Source: Microvirga arabica (GTDB taxonomy: Bacteria; Pseudomonadota; Alphaproteobacteria; Rhizobiales; Beijerinckiaceae). From it: 64,000 nt of DNA. The notes beneath the pieces were generated by a model. That model saw only the letters and a list, made by a program, of their open reading frames with translations, was not told the DNA's origin and did no database searches. The translations under genes and the position numbers were made by a program. Positions 43,980-51,778 of this stretch are shown here, one piece after another. The stretch lies in the NCBI RefSeq assembly GCF_016811235.1, contig NZ_JAFBID010000009.1, positions 62,001 through 126,000 of the forward strand, read 5' to 3'. Positions within the stretch are counted from its first letter, which is position 1. Every line of letters starts with the position of its first letter.

Positions 43980-44771
43980 TCAGATCGTGTCGTCGGCGAT
44001 CGAGAAATCCCGAATTGTGTCGATGTTTGTTTCTGTCGCCTTGCAATAGAAGACGAAGGCATCCTTTCCATCTCCGCCGCGGAACGAGTCCGCTCCCCAG
44101 CCTCCGTAGAGCCGGTCGTCGCCCGATCCACCGCTCAGGCGATCATCTCCTGAACTGCCATAGATGCGATCGTTGCCGCTCTCACCGGAGAGCGTGTCGT
44201 TGCCCCGGCCACCGGAGAGTCGGTCATTTCCGATACCTCCCATGATCCGGTCATTGCTCCCCGTTCCGGACAAGGCGTCGTCCACGGACATGTACTGGAG
44301 TTGGCCGTAGAGAGGAGCATCCGACCGCCTGACACCATCCGGAAAGCTCGTGGTCAGGTTCAAGCCGACCGAATGGAGCACCGATGCGACAACGGAATTG
44401 CTGTTCAGGTCTCCTCCGGGAGCTTCGCGGAAGATGTCGATGCTGTAGTCCAGATCCGCTTTCTCGATGTTGATGGCATGCTGCACCATGATCTTCCAGA
44501 CGTCATTGGCGTCTCTGGTGCCGAGATCGAGAACTTCGCGGCTTCTTTCCTCGGGAGTGTCCGAGCCTCTCCTGTCGACCGAGGTCGCCAGATCGGCATC
44601 GACCAGCGTCTCAAGATCGCCGTTCGATCCAGCGGTGCCCCGGATCACCTTCTCCGAGATGACACGCCCCTGGTCATCGGTCACGGTTTTGACGAGGTAG
44701 AGGTGAAGAAAGCCGGTATCGATCCCTCTGAACTCAACGGGCTTGGCTTCAATCGCAATTACGGTCGGCAT
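43980..44771 (-). CDS. RTX calcium-binding protein ending at a premature UGA
   Basis: 263 residues from the ATG at 44771 (AGGAGG upstream). Residues 1-170 are an unrecognised domain (IAIEAKPVEFRGIDTGF, DANDVWKIMVQHAINIEKAD, NSNSVVASVLHSVG). From about 175 come RTX nonapeptides such as GGIGNDRLS, GGRGNDTLS and GGSGDDRLY, which bind calcium, then FRGGDGKDAFVF. The frame stops at a UGA (43982-43980) where RTX proteins normally continue, with an open frame of the expected C-terminal domain right after it. Such proteins leave the cell by type I secretion; no transporter is next door. Confidence 0.75.
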   Translation of the reverse strand: MPTVIAIEAKPVEFRGIDTGFLHLYLVKTVTDDQGRVISEKVIRGTAGSNGDLETLVDADLATSVDRRGSDTPEERSREVLDLGTRDANDVWKIMVQHAINIEKADLDYSIDIFREAPGGDLNSNSVVASVLHSVGLNLTTSFPDGVRRSDAPLYGQLQYMSVDDALSGTGSNDRIMGGIGNDRLSGGRGNDTLSGESGNDRIYGSSGDDRLSGGSGDDRLYGGWGADSFRGGDGKDAFVFYCKATETNIDTIRDFSIADDTI

Positions 44772-44977
44772 GGACGCCTCCTGGCAACGGACCGGGTTGC
44801 CCCAAGCCCTTGATTTCTCTTTGATCATCAACTTTGCTTGAGGCTTCGCCGCTCCGGAGAAGACGTGGAAATTCCGGGTCCCTATTGCCGCAGCAACAGC
44901 ATCACCCGCCGACAGCCATCAGGGCCTCCGGAAGCCACGCCTCTCCGGATAATGTCAGCCATGGATGAAGGCATGAA

Positions 44978-45063
44978 TGGTGCGGACGGCGGGGGTCGAA
45001 CCCGCACGGGCATAGCCCGAGGGATTTTAAGTCCCTTGCGTCTACCGGTTTCGCCACGTCCGC
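44978..45063 (-). tRNA. tRNA-Leu (anticodon UAA)
   Basis: The minus strand begins GCGGACGTGGCGAAACC and ends CGTCCGCACCA, with CCA encoded. The 7-bp acceptor stem GCGGACG/CGTCCGC is intact, the anticodon loop reads CTTAAAA (anticodon TAA), a long variable arm marks a class II tRNA, and the T-arm is GCGGGTTCGACCCCCGC. Confidence 0.95.
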
Positions 45064-45129
45064 TTCGAAGAAGAGGGTTATCGGGAGGCGGGCTTGAGCG
45101 CAAGCCCAACCGTGAGGGCCGGATCTCTC

Positions 45130-46317
45130 TCAGTCCGGGGTGCGGAAGCCGTAGAGCCAGTCGTAGCGCTTCGTCATGCCCTCGGAGCCCAGATGTCGCA
45201 TGACTCTGTTGCGCCCGAAAGCCACCATGGAGCCCGCATGGTAGACGCGCCCGTTGGTGCGAGCTTCCTTCTGAACCCGAGCCGTGCGCCCGAGGCGCTG
45301 TTTCTCATAAGCCGAGAGAGCCTGCGGGATGTCGGTCTGCGTATCGCGAAGAAGAGTAGTAAGGGCCGCCGCCTCCTCGATCGCCATGGCGGCTCCCTGG
45401 GCCAGGAACGGCAGGACCGGATGGGCGGCATCGCCGAGAAGAGCGATCCGGCCCTTGGCGAGGCGCTCGGCCGGGTGGTCGAAGAGGGACCAGCGCAGCC
45501 ATTCCTGCGGGCGCGAGACAAGGTCGCGAAGGGCAGGGGCGGCCGAGGCATAGCGGCCGAGCAGGTCCTCCCGCCGGCCGGGAGCAGCCCAGCCATCTAC
45601 GGGTGTCCGGCTGCGCTCGATGGCCACGACGTTGACCAGCCTGCCGCCGGCAATCGGATAATGCACCACATGGCCCTGTGGCCCAAGCCAGAGACCGGTC
45701 TCGTTCCCGGCGAGTTCGGCCGGGGCGGCGCTGCGCTCGAAAGTAGCGCGCCAAGCAACGTAGCCACGGTAGGCAGGCGGCCTCCTGTCACCAAGCTGCT
45801 GCCTGACCTGTGACCAAATTCCATCGGCCCCGATGATCAGATCGGCCGTGTGGGTCTCCTGGGCTCCGCCTGCGGAGAGCCAAGTGAGGGAGGCCTGCGA
45901 CGGGCTGGTCTCCACGCTTTCCACCGTCCGCCCCATGACCAGGCGGATCGACGGCTCGGAGCGGACGGCATCGAGCAGAATCGTCTGGAAATCGGCCCGG
46001 TGAACCACCCAATAGGGCGCCTCGAACCGCTCCCGCATAAAGGTGCCGAGGGCCACCTCGCCAATGACCTTGCCTGAGCGGATAGCGCGCACGACCACGC
46101 GCTCCGGCTCCGTCGCCACGCGGCGCAGCGCCGGGCCGAGCCCGAGCTTGATGAGAATGCGGCTGGCATTGGGCGACAACTGGAGGCCGGCCCCGACCTC
46201 GGTAAACCCGGTCCGGCGCTCGACCAGCGTCACTGCATGGCCCTGCCGGGCCAAGGCCAGAGCCGCCGTCAGGCCGCCGATGCCAGCGCCCACGACCGCA
46301 ATCGATAATTTGGACAC
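45130..46317 (-). CDS. FAD-dependent monooxygenase (salicylate hydroxylase-like)
   Basis: A 395-residue single-component flavin hydroxylase. The motifs are GAGIGGLTAALALARQG (dinucleotide-binding), LIIGADGIWSQVR (DG motif) and GRIALLGDAAHPVLPFLAQG (GD motif). TEVGAGLQLSPNASRIL is typical of salicylate- or 3-hydroxybenzoate-hydroxylase-like enzymes. The substrate is not known. It starts with GTG immediately after the zinc-finger gene stop, so the two are translated together. Confidence 0.9.
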   Translation of the reverse strand: MSKLSIAVVGAGIGGLTAALALARQGHAVTLVERRTGFTEVGAGLQLSPNASRILIKLGLGPALRRVATEPERVVVRAIRSGKVIGEVALGTFMRERFEAPYWVVHRADFQTILLDAVRSEPSIRLVMGRTVESVETSPSQASLTWLSAGGAQETHTADLIIGADGIWSQVRQQLGDRRPPAYRGYVAWRATFERSAAPAELAGNETGLWLGPQGHVVHYPIAGGRLVNVVAIERSRTPVDGWAAPGRREDLLGRYASAAPALRDLVSRPQEWLRWSLFDHPAERLAKGRIALLGDAAHPVLPFLAQGAAMAIEEAAALTTLLRDTQTDIPQALSAYEKQRLGRTARVQKEARTNGRVYHAGSMVAFGRNRVMRHLGSEGMTKRYDWLYGFRTPD

Positions 46318-46581
46318 TTAGCGCGAAGCGACCGAGCCGGCGAAGTCGGGCTCCCAGACGCATTCGGCCGGGCGGGCCTCGTCGAACTTCAGGGAGGGAT
46401 CGTACTTGAACAGGGTCGAGCAGTAGGAGCAGATCGTCTCGCTGTCATAGCCCATGTCGATGAACACATGGGGATGATCGAAGGGCGGGGTCGCTCCGAT
46501 GCACATGAACTCCTTCGAGCCCACGTGAATGACGGGAACGCCCGGATCGTTGTGGAAGTGGGGAGTGCCTTTGTCAGCCAT
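46318..46581 (-). CDS. Zinc-finger protein of the zf-CHCC family
   Basis: An 87-residue protein. The zinc site is FMCIGATPPFDHPHVFIDMG and ICSYCSTLFKYDP, giving Cys-His-Cys-Cys as in PF10276 and the NDUFS6 accessory subunit of complex I. In alphaproteobacteria this protein is a small stand-alone gene. It abuts the monooxygenase gene downstream. Confidence 0.9.
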   Translation of the reverse strand: MADKGTPHFHNDPGVPVIHVGSKEFMCIGATPPFDHPHVFIDMGYDSETICSYCSTLFKYDPSLKFDEARPAECVWEPDFAGSVASR

Positions 46582-46728
46582 TGCCGTTGCTCTGAAGCGT
46601 TGAAAATTTGGCGCACCATAATGGCCGATCGGCCATGCGCCTAGAGCAAATTTCCAAGCGTTGCATCGCGCCTTCCAGGTGCTTAGGTTGCGCCAGCTTC
46701 CCTTCAGCCTCCAACCCCGGCCGGTCAG

Positions 46729-47493
46729 ATGCGCTATTTCAACTCCAGCGGTGTCAGCATCGCCTATGTCGACGTGCCGCCCCATGAGGGGCAGGGCGAT
46801 CCGATCCTGCTCATCCACGGCTTCGCCTCGAACCATGCGGTGAACTGGGTCAACACTCTCTGGGTGAAGACCCTCACGCGGGCCGGATACCGGGTCGTTG
46901 CCTTCGACAACCGGGGGCACGGGCAGAGCGAGAAGCTCTACGACGCGGAAGCCTACAATTCCTATCGCATGGCGGAGGACGGCTGCCGGCTTCTCGACCA
47001 TCTCGGCATCGAGCGGGCCGACGTGATGGGCTATTCCATGGGCGCGCGGATCAGCGCCCATATGGCGCTCACCGCCCCGGAGCGGATGCGCTCCATGCTG
47101 CTTGGAGGCCTGGGCATCCACCTCGTCGAGGGAGTCGGTCTGCCGCTCGGCATCGCGGACGCCATGGAGGTGCCTTCCCTCGCCCACCTCACCGATCCGA
47201 TGCAGCGCATGTTTCGGGCCTTCGCCGAGCAGACGGGCAGCGATCTCAAGGCCCTGGCGGCGTGCATCCGTGGGTCGCGGCAGGTGCTGACCCGGGACGA
47301 GGTCGCCTCCATCACGCTGCCGACCCTGGTCTCGGTGGGCACCAAGGACGACGTGTCGGGCTCAGGGCCGGAACTCGCAAGATTGATCCCCAACGCGACG
47401 GCACTCGATATCCCGGGGCGCGACCATAACCTCGCAGTGGGCGACAAGGTGCACAAGCAGGGCGTTCTCGACTTCCTGGCCCAGCGTCCGTAA
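46729..47493 (+). CDS. Alpha/beta hydrolase
   Basis: A 254-residue cytosolic hydrolase. The oxyanion region is ILLIHGFASN, the nucleophile elbow GYSMGA (Ser near 103), the acid SVGTKDDVSG and the His PGRDHNLAVGD. FDNRGHGQSEK marks the haloperoxidase/esterase-like subgroup. No defined substrate. It is divergent from the zinc-finger gene and 58 bp ahead of a methyltransferase gene. Confidence 0.9.
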   Translation: MRYFNSSGVSIAYVDVPPHEGQGDPILLIHGFASNHAVNWVNTLWVKTLTRAGYRVVAFDNRGHGQSEKLYDAEAYNSYRMAEDGCRLLDHLGIERADVMGYSMGARISAHMALTAPERMRSMLLGGLGIHLVEGVGLPLGIADAMEVPSLAHLTDPMQRMFRAFAEQTGSDLKALAACIRGSRQVLTRDEVASITLPTLVSVGTKDDVSGSGPELARLIPNATALDIPGRDHNLAVGDKVHKQGVLDFLAQRP

Positions 47494-47551
47494 GGCGCTC
47501 GCCTTTGCTTTGAAAGGACCCTCCCCATATGCCGTCCGGCAGGAGTAGCGA

Positions 47552-48043
47552 ATGACCCGACTCGACTCTGTGATCCGGCGGCTGACCGCCCAGCGCGACC
47601 TCCTGAACTGGGCGGCCGAGGAGATCGGCCCGACCGGACTCATTCTCGAACTCGGCCTCGGCAATGGCCGCACTTACGATCACCTGCGAACCAGGCTGCC
47701 CGGCCGCGAGATCTACGCCTTCGAGCGCTCGCCGGCGGCCCATCCGGATTGTTATCCGCCCGAAGGCTACCTGATCGTCGGCGACATCTTCGAGACCCTC
47801 CCGGCCTTCATCGAGCGGTTGGGGCAGGGCTCGGCGGCGCTGATCCATACCGATATCGGCACCGGCGACGAGGCGGCGAACCGCCAGCTTGCCCTGCGGC
47901 TCTCACCCCTGCTCGATTCCCTGCTTCAGCCCGGAGGGCTCCTGATCGCGGACCGTGCCTTCGAGATGCCCTCCTGCGCCGACATCTCGTCCCGAACCGG
48001 CGTGCCCGAGGGCCGGTATTTCGTGTATCGCCGGAATGCCTGA
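47552..48043 (+). CDS. Class I SAM-dependent methyltransferase (PF12692-like)
   Basis: A 163-residue protein. GLILELGLGNGRTYDHLRTR is the SAM-binding loop, IYAFERSPAAHP the acidic ribose site, and HTDIGTGDEAANRQLA a later conserved piece. The domain is a short stand-alone form found in rhizobia. AGGAG precedes the ATG. Substrate unknown. Confidence 0.8.
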   Translation: MTRLDSVIRRLTAQRDLLNWAAEEIGPTGLILELGLGNGRTYDHLRTRLPGREIYAFERSPAAHPDCYPPEGYLIVGDIFETLPAFIERLGQGSAALIHTDIGTGDEAANRQLALRLSPLLDSLLQPGGLLIADRAFEMPSCADISSRTGVPEGRYFVYRRNA

Positions 48044-48045
48044 GC

Positions 48046-48846
48046 TTATCGGCCCGTGAAAACCGGCCTGCGCTTCTCCAGGAAGGCCTCGCGCCCCTCC
48101 ACGGCATCGGCGCTGTCGAAGCAGAGGTCGGCAAGAGCCAGAGAATCGGCCTTCGGGTGTCCGACCCCGACCGCCTCGTCGATGGCCGCCTTGGCGGCCC
48201 TGATCGTGAGAGGTGCGTTCTCCGCGATGCTTTCAGCGAGGGTCTGCGTGACCGCGTCCAGCTCGCCATCGGGCACGAGCCGCTGCACGACGCCGAGGCG
48301 ATGCGCCTCCTGGGCGCCGATCCGACGTGCGGTGAAGAACAGGTCCTTCGCGGCTGGGGCTCCGACGGCTGCCGTCACGAGCTTCATGGCGCCCGGAGGA
48401 TAGCCTACTCCGAGACGCGCAGCCGGAATGCCGAAGATGGCGCTCTCGGAGGCAACCCGCAGATCGCAGGAAAGGGCAAGGCCGAAACCGCCGCCGAGGC
48501 AGAAGCCGCGAATCATGGCGATCACCGGCTTGGAGCAATGGGCAACGGCCCAGAAGGCCGCCTCGTTGGCAGCCTCATAGAGCCGCCCGCCCTCAGCGTT
48601 GGCACGCACCGTCGCGAATTCGGCGATATCCGCACCCGACGCGAAGGAGGCCTGTCCCGCGCCCCTCAGCACGATCACCCGGACGTCCGGATCCCGGTCG
48701 AGGGCCTGCATCAGCGACGGGAAAGCCTTCCACATTACCAGGTCGACCGCATTGTGCTTCGGCAGGTTGTCGATGGTGACCGTCGCGATGCCGCCGCTCG
48801 CGGAGATGACAAGCTTGGACGTTGCCGGCGAAAAAGAGTAGGTCAT
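48046..48846 (-). CDS. Crotonase-family protein lacking both catalytic glutamates
   Basis: A 266-residue enoyl-CoA hydratase/isomerase fold. The oxyanion residues fit (KHNAVD and FASGADIAEF, then GGGFGLALSCDLRVA). In true hydratases two Glu lie in GGGCE and QPE; here the first position is Gly (GGGFG) and the second Ala (FGIPAARLG). Either it does another crotonase reaction, such as isomerisation or decarboxylation, or it is inactive. The C-terminal FLEKRRPVFTGR is typical. It faces the methyltransferase gene. Confidence 0.85.
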   Translation of the reverse strand: MTYSFSPATSKLVISASGGIATVTIDNLPKHNAVDLVMWKAFPSLMQALDRDPDVRVIVLRGAGQASFASGADIAEFATVRANAEGGRLYEAANEAAFWAVAHCSKPVIAMIRGFCLGGGFGLALSCDLRVASESAIFGIPAARLGVGYPPGAMKLVTAAVGAPAAKDLFFTARRIGAQEAHRLGVVQRLVPDGELDAVTQTLAESIAENAPLTIRAAKAAIDEAVGVGHPKADSLALADLCFDSADAVEGREAFLEKRRPVFTGR

Positions 48847-48925
48847 GGCTCGTTTGGATCTGTGGTAAGGGGCGGGGGCTTCTTATCTAGACCTGAGGCA
48901 ATAGCGAAGCCGGCAGGAGACTACC

Positions 48926-49762
48926 ATGACACAGACGCGCCTGAAGCCGGGAGCCCCCGATGCCGTGGCTGGAAAGGTCGATCCGATCTGGGACCGCCTG
49001 CGCTCCGAGGCCGAGGGGGTCGTCCAGGCCGAGCCTGCCATCGCAGGTTTCGTCCTCAGCGCCATCCTGCACCAGCCGAGCCTTGAGGCTGCGGTGATTC
49101 ACCGGGTCGCCTCCCGGCTTGGCCATGCGGCTGTTCCTGCCGACATCATCGAGCAGATCTTCCTCGAAGCCGTCGAGAGCGACCGCAGCATCGGGGCGGC
49201 CATGCGGGCCGATATCAGCGCCGTGCTTGACCGGGATCCGGTGGTCACCCGGGCCGTCGAGCCCGTGCTCTACTTCAAGGGATTCCACGCCATTCAGACC
49301 CATCGGCTGGCCCATTGGCTGTGGAAGCGGGGGCGGCAGGATTTTGCGCTCTACCTGCAGAGCCGCTCGTCCGAGGCATTCCAGACCGACATTCATCCGG
49401 CAGCCCGTATCGGACGCGGCATCTTCCTTGACCACGCCACCGGGCTCGTGGTGGGCGCCACCGCGGTCATCGAGGACAATGTATCGATGCTGCAGGACGT
49501 GACGCTCGGCGGAACCGGCAAGGAGCGGGGCGACCGTCATCCCAAGATCCGTCATGGGGTGCTCATCGGCGCCGGCGCCAAGATCCTTGGCAATATCGAG
49601 GTCGGCCATTGCGCGAGAATCGCCGCAGGCTCTGTCGTGCTCAAGCCCGTGCCCCATAATGCCACGGTGGCCGGCGTTCCCGCCAAGGTCATTGGCACGG
49701 CTGGGTGCGAGGAGCCGGCCCGATCCATGGACCACTGTTTCTCCGAAACGGATGGAATCTGA
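48926..49762 (+). CDS. cysE: Serine O-acetyltransferase
   Basis: A 278-residue hexapeptide-repeat enzyme, first step of cysteine synthesis. The N-terminal helical domain (from DPIWDRLRSEAEGVVQAEP) is followed by IQTHRLAHWLW, FQTDIHPAARIGRGIFLDHATG and the acetyl-CoA-binding GAGAKILGNIEVG. AGGAG precedes the ATG. It is the usual CysE length. Confidence 0.95.
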   Translation: MTQTRLKPGAPDAVAGKVDPIWDRLRSEAEGVVQAEPAIAGFVLSAILHQPSLEAAVIHRVASRLGHAAVPADIIEQIFLEAVESDRSIGAAMRADISAVLDRDPVVTRAVEPVLYFKGFHAIQTHRLAHWLWKRGRQDFALYLQSRSSEAFQTDIHPAARIGRGIFLDHATGLVVGATAVIEDNVSMLQDVTLGGTGKERGDRHPKIRHGVLIGAGAKILGNIEVGHCARIAAGSVVLKPVPHNATVAGVPAKVIGTAGCEEPARSMDHCFSETDGI

Positions 49763-49851
49763 GGAAGGCCCCGATCCGGGACCCAACACCGCTTGCTCGC
49801 GTTTGCCCGGCATGGCAAGTGCACAATCGTAGAGTTAAGAAAGGACCTGTA

Positions 49852-50064
49852 GTGGATAAAACCGAGATGGCTAAAGTCGAGCGCTACCTGCGCCAGACCT
49901 TTGCAAACCACTCGATCCGCGTCGTCGGGCGGCCGAAGAAGGCCGATTCAGCGGAAGTTTACATCGGTGAGGAATTTGTCGGCGTTCTCTTCGTCGACGA
50001 CGAGGACGGGGACCGCTCCTTCAACTTCACCATGGCGATCCTCGATACGGATCTCGAAGACTAG
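49852..50064 (+). CDS. DUF3126 family protein
   Basis: A 70-residue acidic protein ending FTMAILDTDLED, with AEVYIGEEFVGVLFVDDEDGDRSFNF in the middle, as in PF11324, which is restricted to alphaproteobacteria. The start is best read as GTG at 49852, with AAAGGA six bases upstream; the ATG at 49867 is possible. Follows cysE by 89 bp. Function unknown. Confidence 0.85.
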   Translation: MDKTEMAKVERYLRQTFANHSIRVVGRPKKADSAEVYIGEEFVGVLFVDDEDGDRSFNFTMAILDTDLED

Positions 50065-50122
50065 GCGCTTTTCCGCAGCAGACCTCCCCTGAGGTTCTGC
50101 TGCTTTTCGTTCTGGACCATCG

Positions 50123-50653
50123 ATGCCGATCTACAGCCTCGACGACACCGCCCCGATCCTGCCTGAACCCGACCGTTTCTGGATTGCTCCGGACGCTCAT
50201 GTGATCGGCAAAGTCCGGCTGGGGAGGGATGTCGGGATCTGGTTCGGTGCTGTGCTGCGGGGCGACAACGAACTCATCGATATCGGCGAGGCCACGAACA
50301 TTCAGGAAGGCGCGCTGCTGCATACGGACATGGGTGCACCGCTCACCGTCGGCGCGGGGTGCACCATCGGGCACAAGGCCATCCTCCACGGCTGCACCAT
50401 CGGCGCGAACTCCCTGATCGGCATGGGCGCCACGGTGCTCAACCATGCGCGCATCGGCGCCAACTGCCTCGTAGGGGCGAACGCGCTCGTCACGGAGGGC
50501 AAGGCGTTTCCGGACAACTCGCTGATCGTGGGGGCTCCAGCCAAGGCCATCCGGGTGCTCGATGCCGAGGCCATCGAGCGGCTTCGCCTCTCGGCGAGGA
50601 GCTACGTGGAAAACTGGCAGCGTTTCGCCCAAAAAATGAGGCGGATCGACTGA
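50123..50653 (+). CDS. Gamma-class carbonic anhydrase family protein
   Basis: A 176-residue left-handed beta-helix. The three zinc-ligand histidines are in LLHTDMG and GHKAILHGC, placed as in YrdA/PaaY/CaiE proteins. FGAVLRGDNE and IGEATNIQEGALLHT are family hallmarks. True carbonic anhydrase activity is not certain. The last 20 bases of its coding region are duplicated downstream of a REP-like element. Confidence 0.88.
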   Translation: MPIYSLDDTAPILPEPDRFWIAPDAHVIGKVRLGRDVGIWFGAVLRGDNELIDIGEATNIQEGALLHTDMGAPLTVGAGCTIGHKAILHGCTIGANSLIGMGATVLNHARIGANCLVGANALVTEGKAFPDNSLIVGAPAKAIRVLDAEAIERLRLSARSYVENWQRFAQKMRRID

Positions 50654-50742
50654 TCCGTCGCGTATCGTGCGAAAAAGTGGAACCCGGCTTTTCAGCTTTG
50701 AGCGATGCGCTTAGCAAAAAATAAGGCGGATCGACCGATCCG
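50630..50742. repeat. 28-bp direct repeats flanking a REP-like palindrome
   Basis: CAAAAAATGAGGCGGATCGA (50630 on, 28 bp to 50657) recurs at 50715-50742 with two mismatches. Between them lies a palindrome of the CGTGCGAAAAAGTGGAACCC type ending GAGCGATGC. The left copy overlaps the end of the carbonic anhydrase gene. The arrangement resembles a target duplication around an inserted element. Confidence 0.75.
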
Positions 50743-50779
50743 CCTGAAGTATTCTGGCATCGATGGTGGAGAAATGAAC

Positions 50780-50805
50780 AAGCCGGCGCTTGAAGACGCC
50801 GGCTT
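50780..50805 (-). terminator. Terminator of the BTLCP gene
   Basis: AAGCCGGCG (50780-50788) pairs with CGCCGGCTT (50797-50805) around 8 bases. The T-run on the minus side (TTGTT) is weak. Confidence 0.6.
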
Positions 50806-50813
50806 TAGAATTC

Positions 50814-51497
50814 TTACCGGTTCGCAGTGGTGGTCGGCGACGAGATGATGCCGCCCAGCGAAACCCAACCGACCGTCTCCTGGCTTTCGCGCTTGATGTA
50901 GACATAGCCGGTGCGGTGCCAGGGGAGGACCGAGGAGATCTTGTTGTCGAGGACGAAGTCGCCGCGGTTGGTGCGAACCATCAGCACCGCATGGCCTTCG
51001 CCCAGTTCGTCGATCACCACCGTCATGCGCATGGCGCGGCGGGGCAGGCCAGCTTCCACCAGAAGCCGGCGCTTCAGAAGCTGGAAGTCCTCGCAGTCGC
51101 CCTTGCCGTCATCCGGGAAGCCCCAGGTGTCGACGACGCCGAAGTGATCCGCGTCCGTCACGGCTTTGATGCTCGAGTTCACCCGCTGGTTGACCGACAC
51201 GATGGTCTTCCAGACCTGAGGCGTCAGCTCGATCTTGTCGGCCTCCGTCACGTCGACGGCACACTCGGAGCGGAATTTCTCGCAGAACTGGGACCAGCCG
51301 AGGAGCGGCTTAGCGGCGCCGACGCTCGAAATCGGGGCGCTGTTGACGGGCAGGGACGCTAAGGTCTGGGCCTGAGCGGCAGCACCGGAAAACAGGAGGG
51401 AGAGCCCGAGGAGAACTGTTTTGATGAATGTGCCGGAAAATGCCGACTTCTCATTTGCGCCACAGATAAGGCCGTTCTTGAAATAATCCTGCCGCAT
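50814..51497 (-). CDS. Exported transglutaminase-like cysteine proteinase (BTLCP, C93 family)
   Basis: About 227 residues from the ATG at 51497. A signal peptide (about 1-43) ends in AQAQ. The catalytic triad is clear: Cys in GKGDCEDFQ, His in EGHAVLMVRT and Asp in VLDNKI, as in PF06035. Members include LapG, which cleaves a surface adhesin when c-di-GMP is low; without a LapD partner here the role is unknown. Longer starts (to 51632) lack a signal peptide. Confidence 0.88.
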   Translation of the reverse strand: MRQDYFKNGLICGANEKSAFSGTFIKTVLLGLSLLFSGAAAQAQTLASLPVNSAPISSVGAAKPLLGWSQFCEKFRSECAVDVTEADKIELTPQVWKTIVSVNQRVNSSIKAVTDADHFGVVDTWGFPDDGKGDCEDFQLLKRRLLVEAGLPRRAMRMTVVIDELGEGHAVLMVRTNRGDFVLDNKISSVLPWHRTGYVYIKRESQETVGWVSLGGIISSPTTTANR

Positions 51498-51778
51498 GCC
51501 CCACCAGCCGGTTAACGTTCTTTTAACCAAACTGACATGGTTACATTTGGGGCTCAAGCGGAAAGTAAAAGGTGAGTTAACGCGTCGCGCTTCGACCGGT
51601 TCCGTTATGGTTAACAAAATTATCAGGCGCACAGGTCAGAGGCAACCGGGCTTCCTCTCCGTTAAGCTTGGCTGCTGCTAAGTAGTTGGTTTTTCTCGAC
51701 CGAGGGGCCAAATAGGAGTTAGGTCGCGCCAGCCTCCCTTCGGAAATTCCCGGCAGTTGCCTCATACAAAAGAATTGC

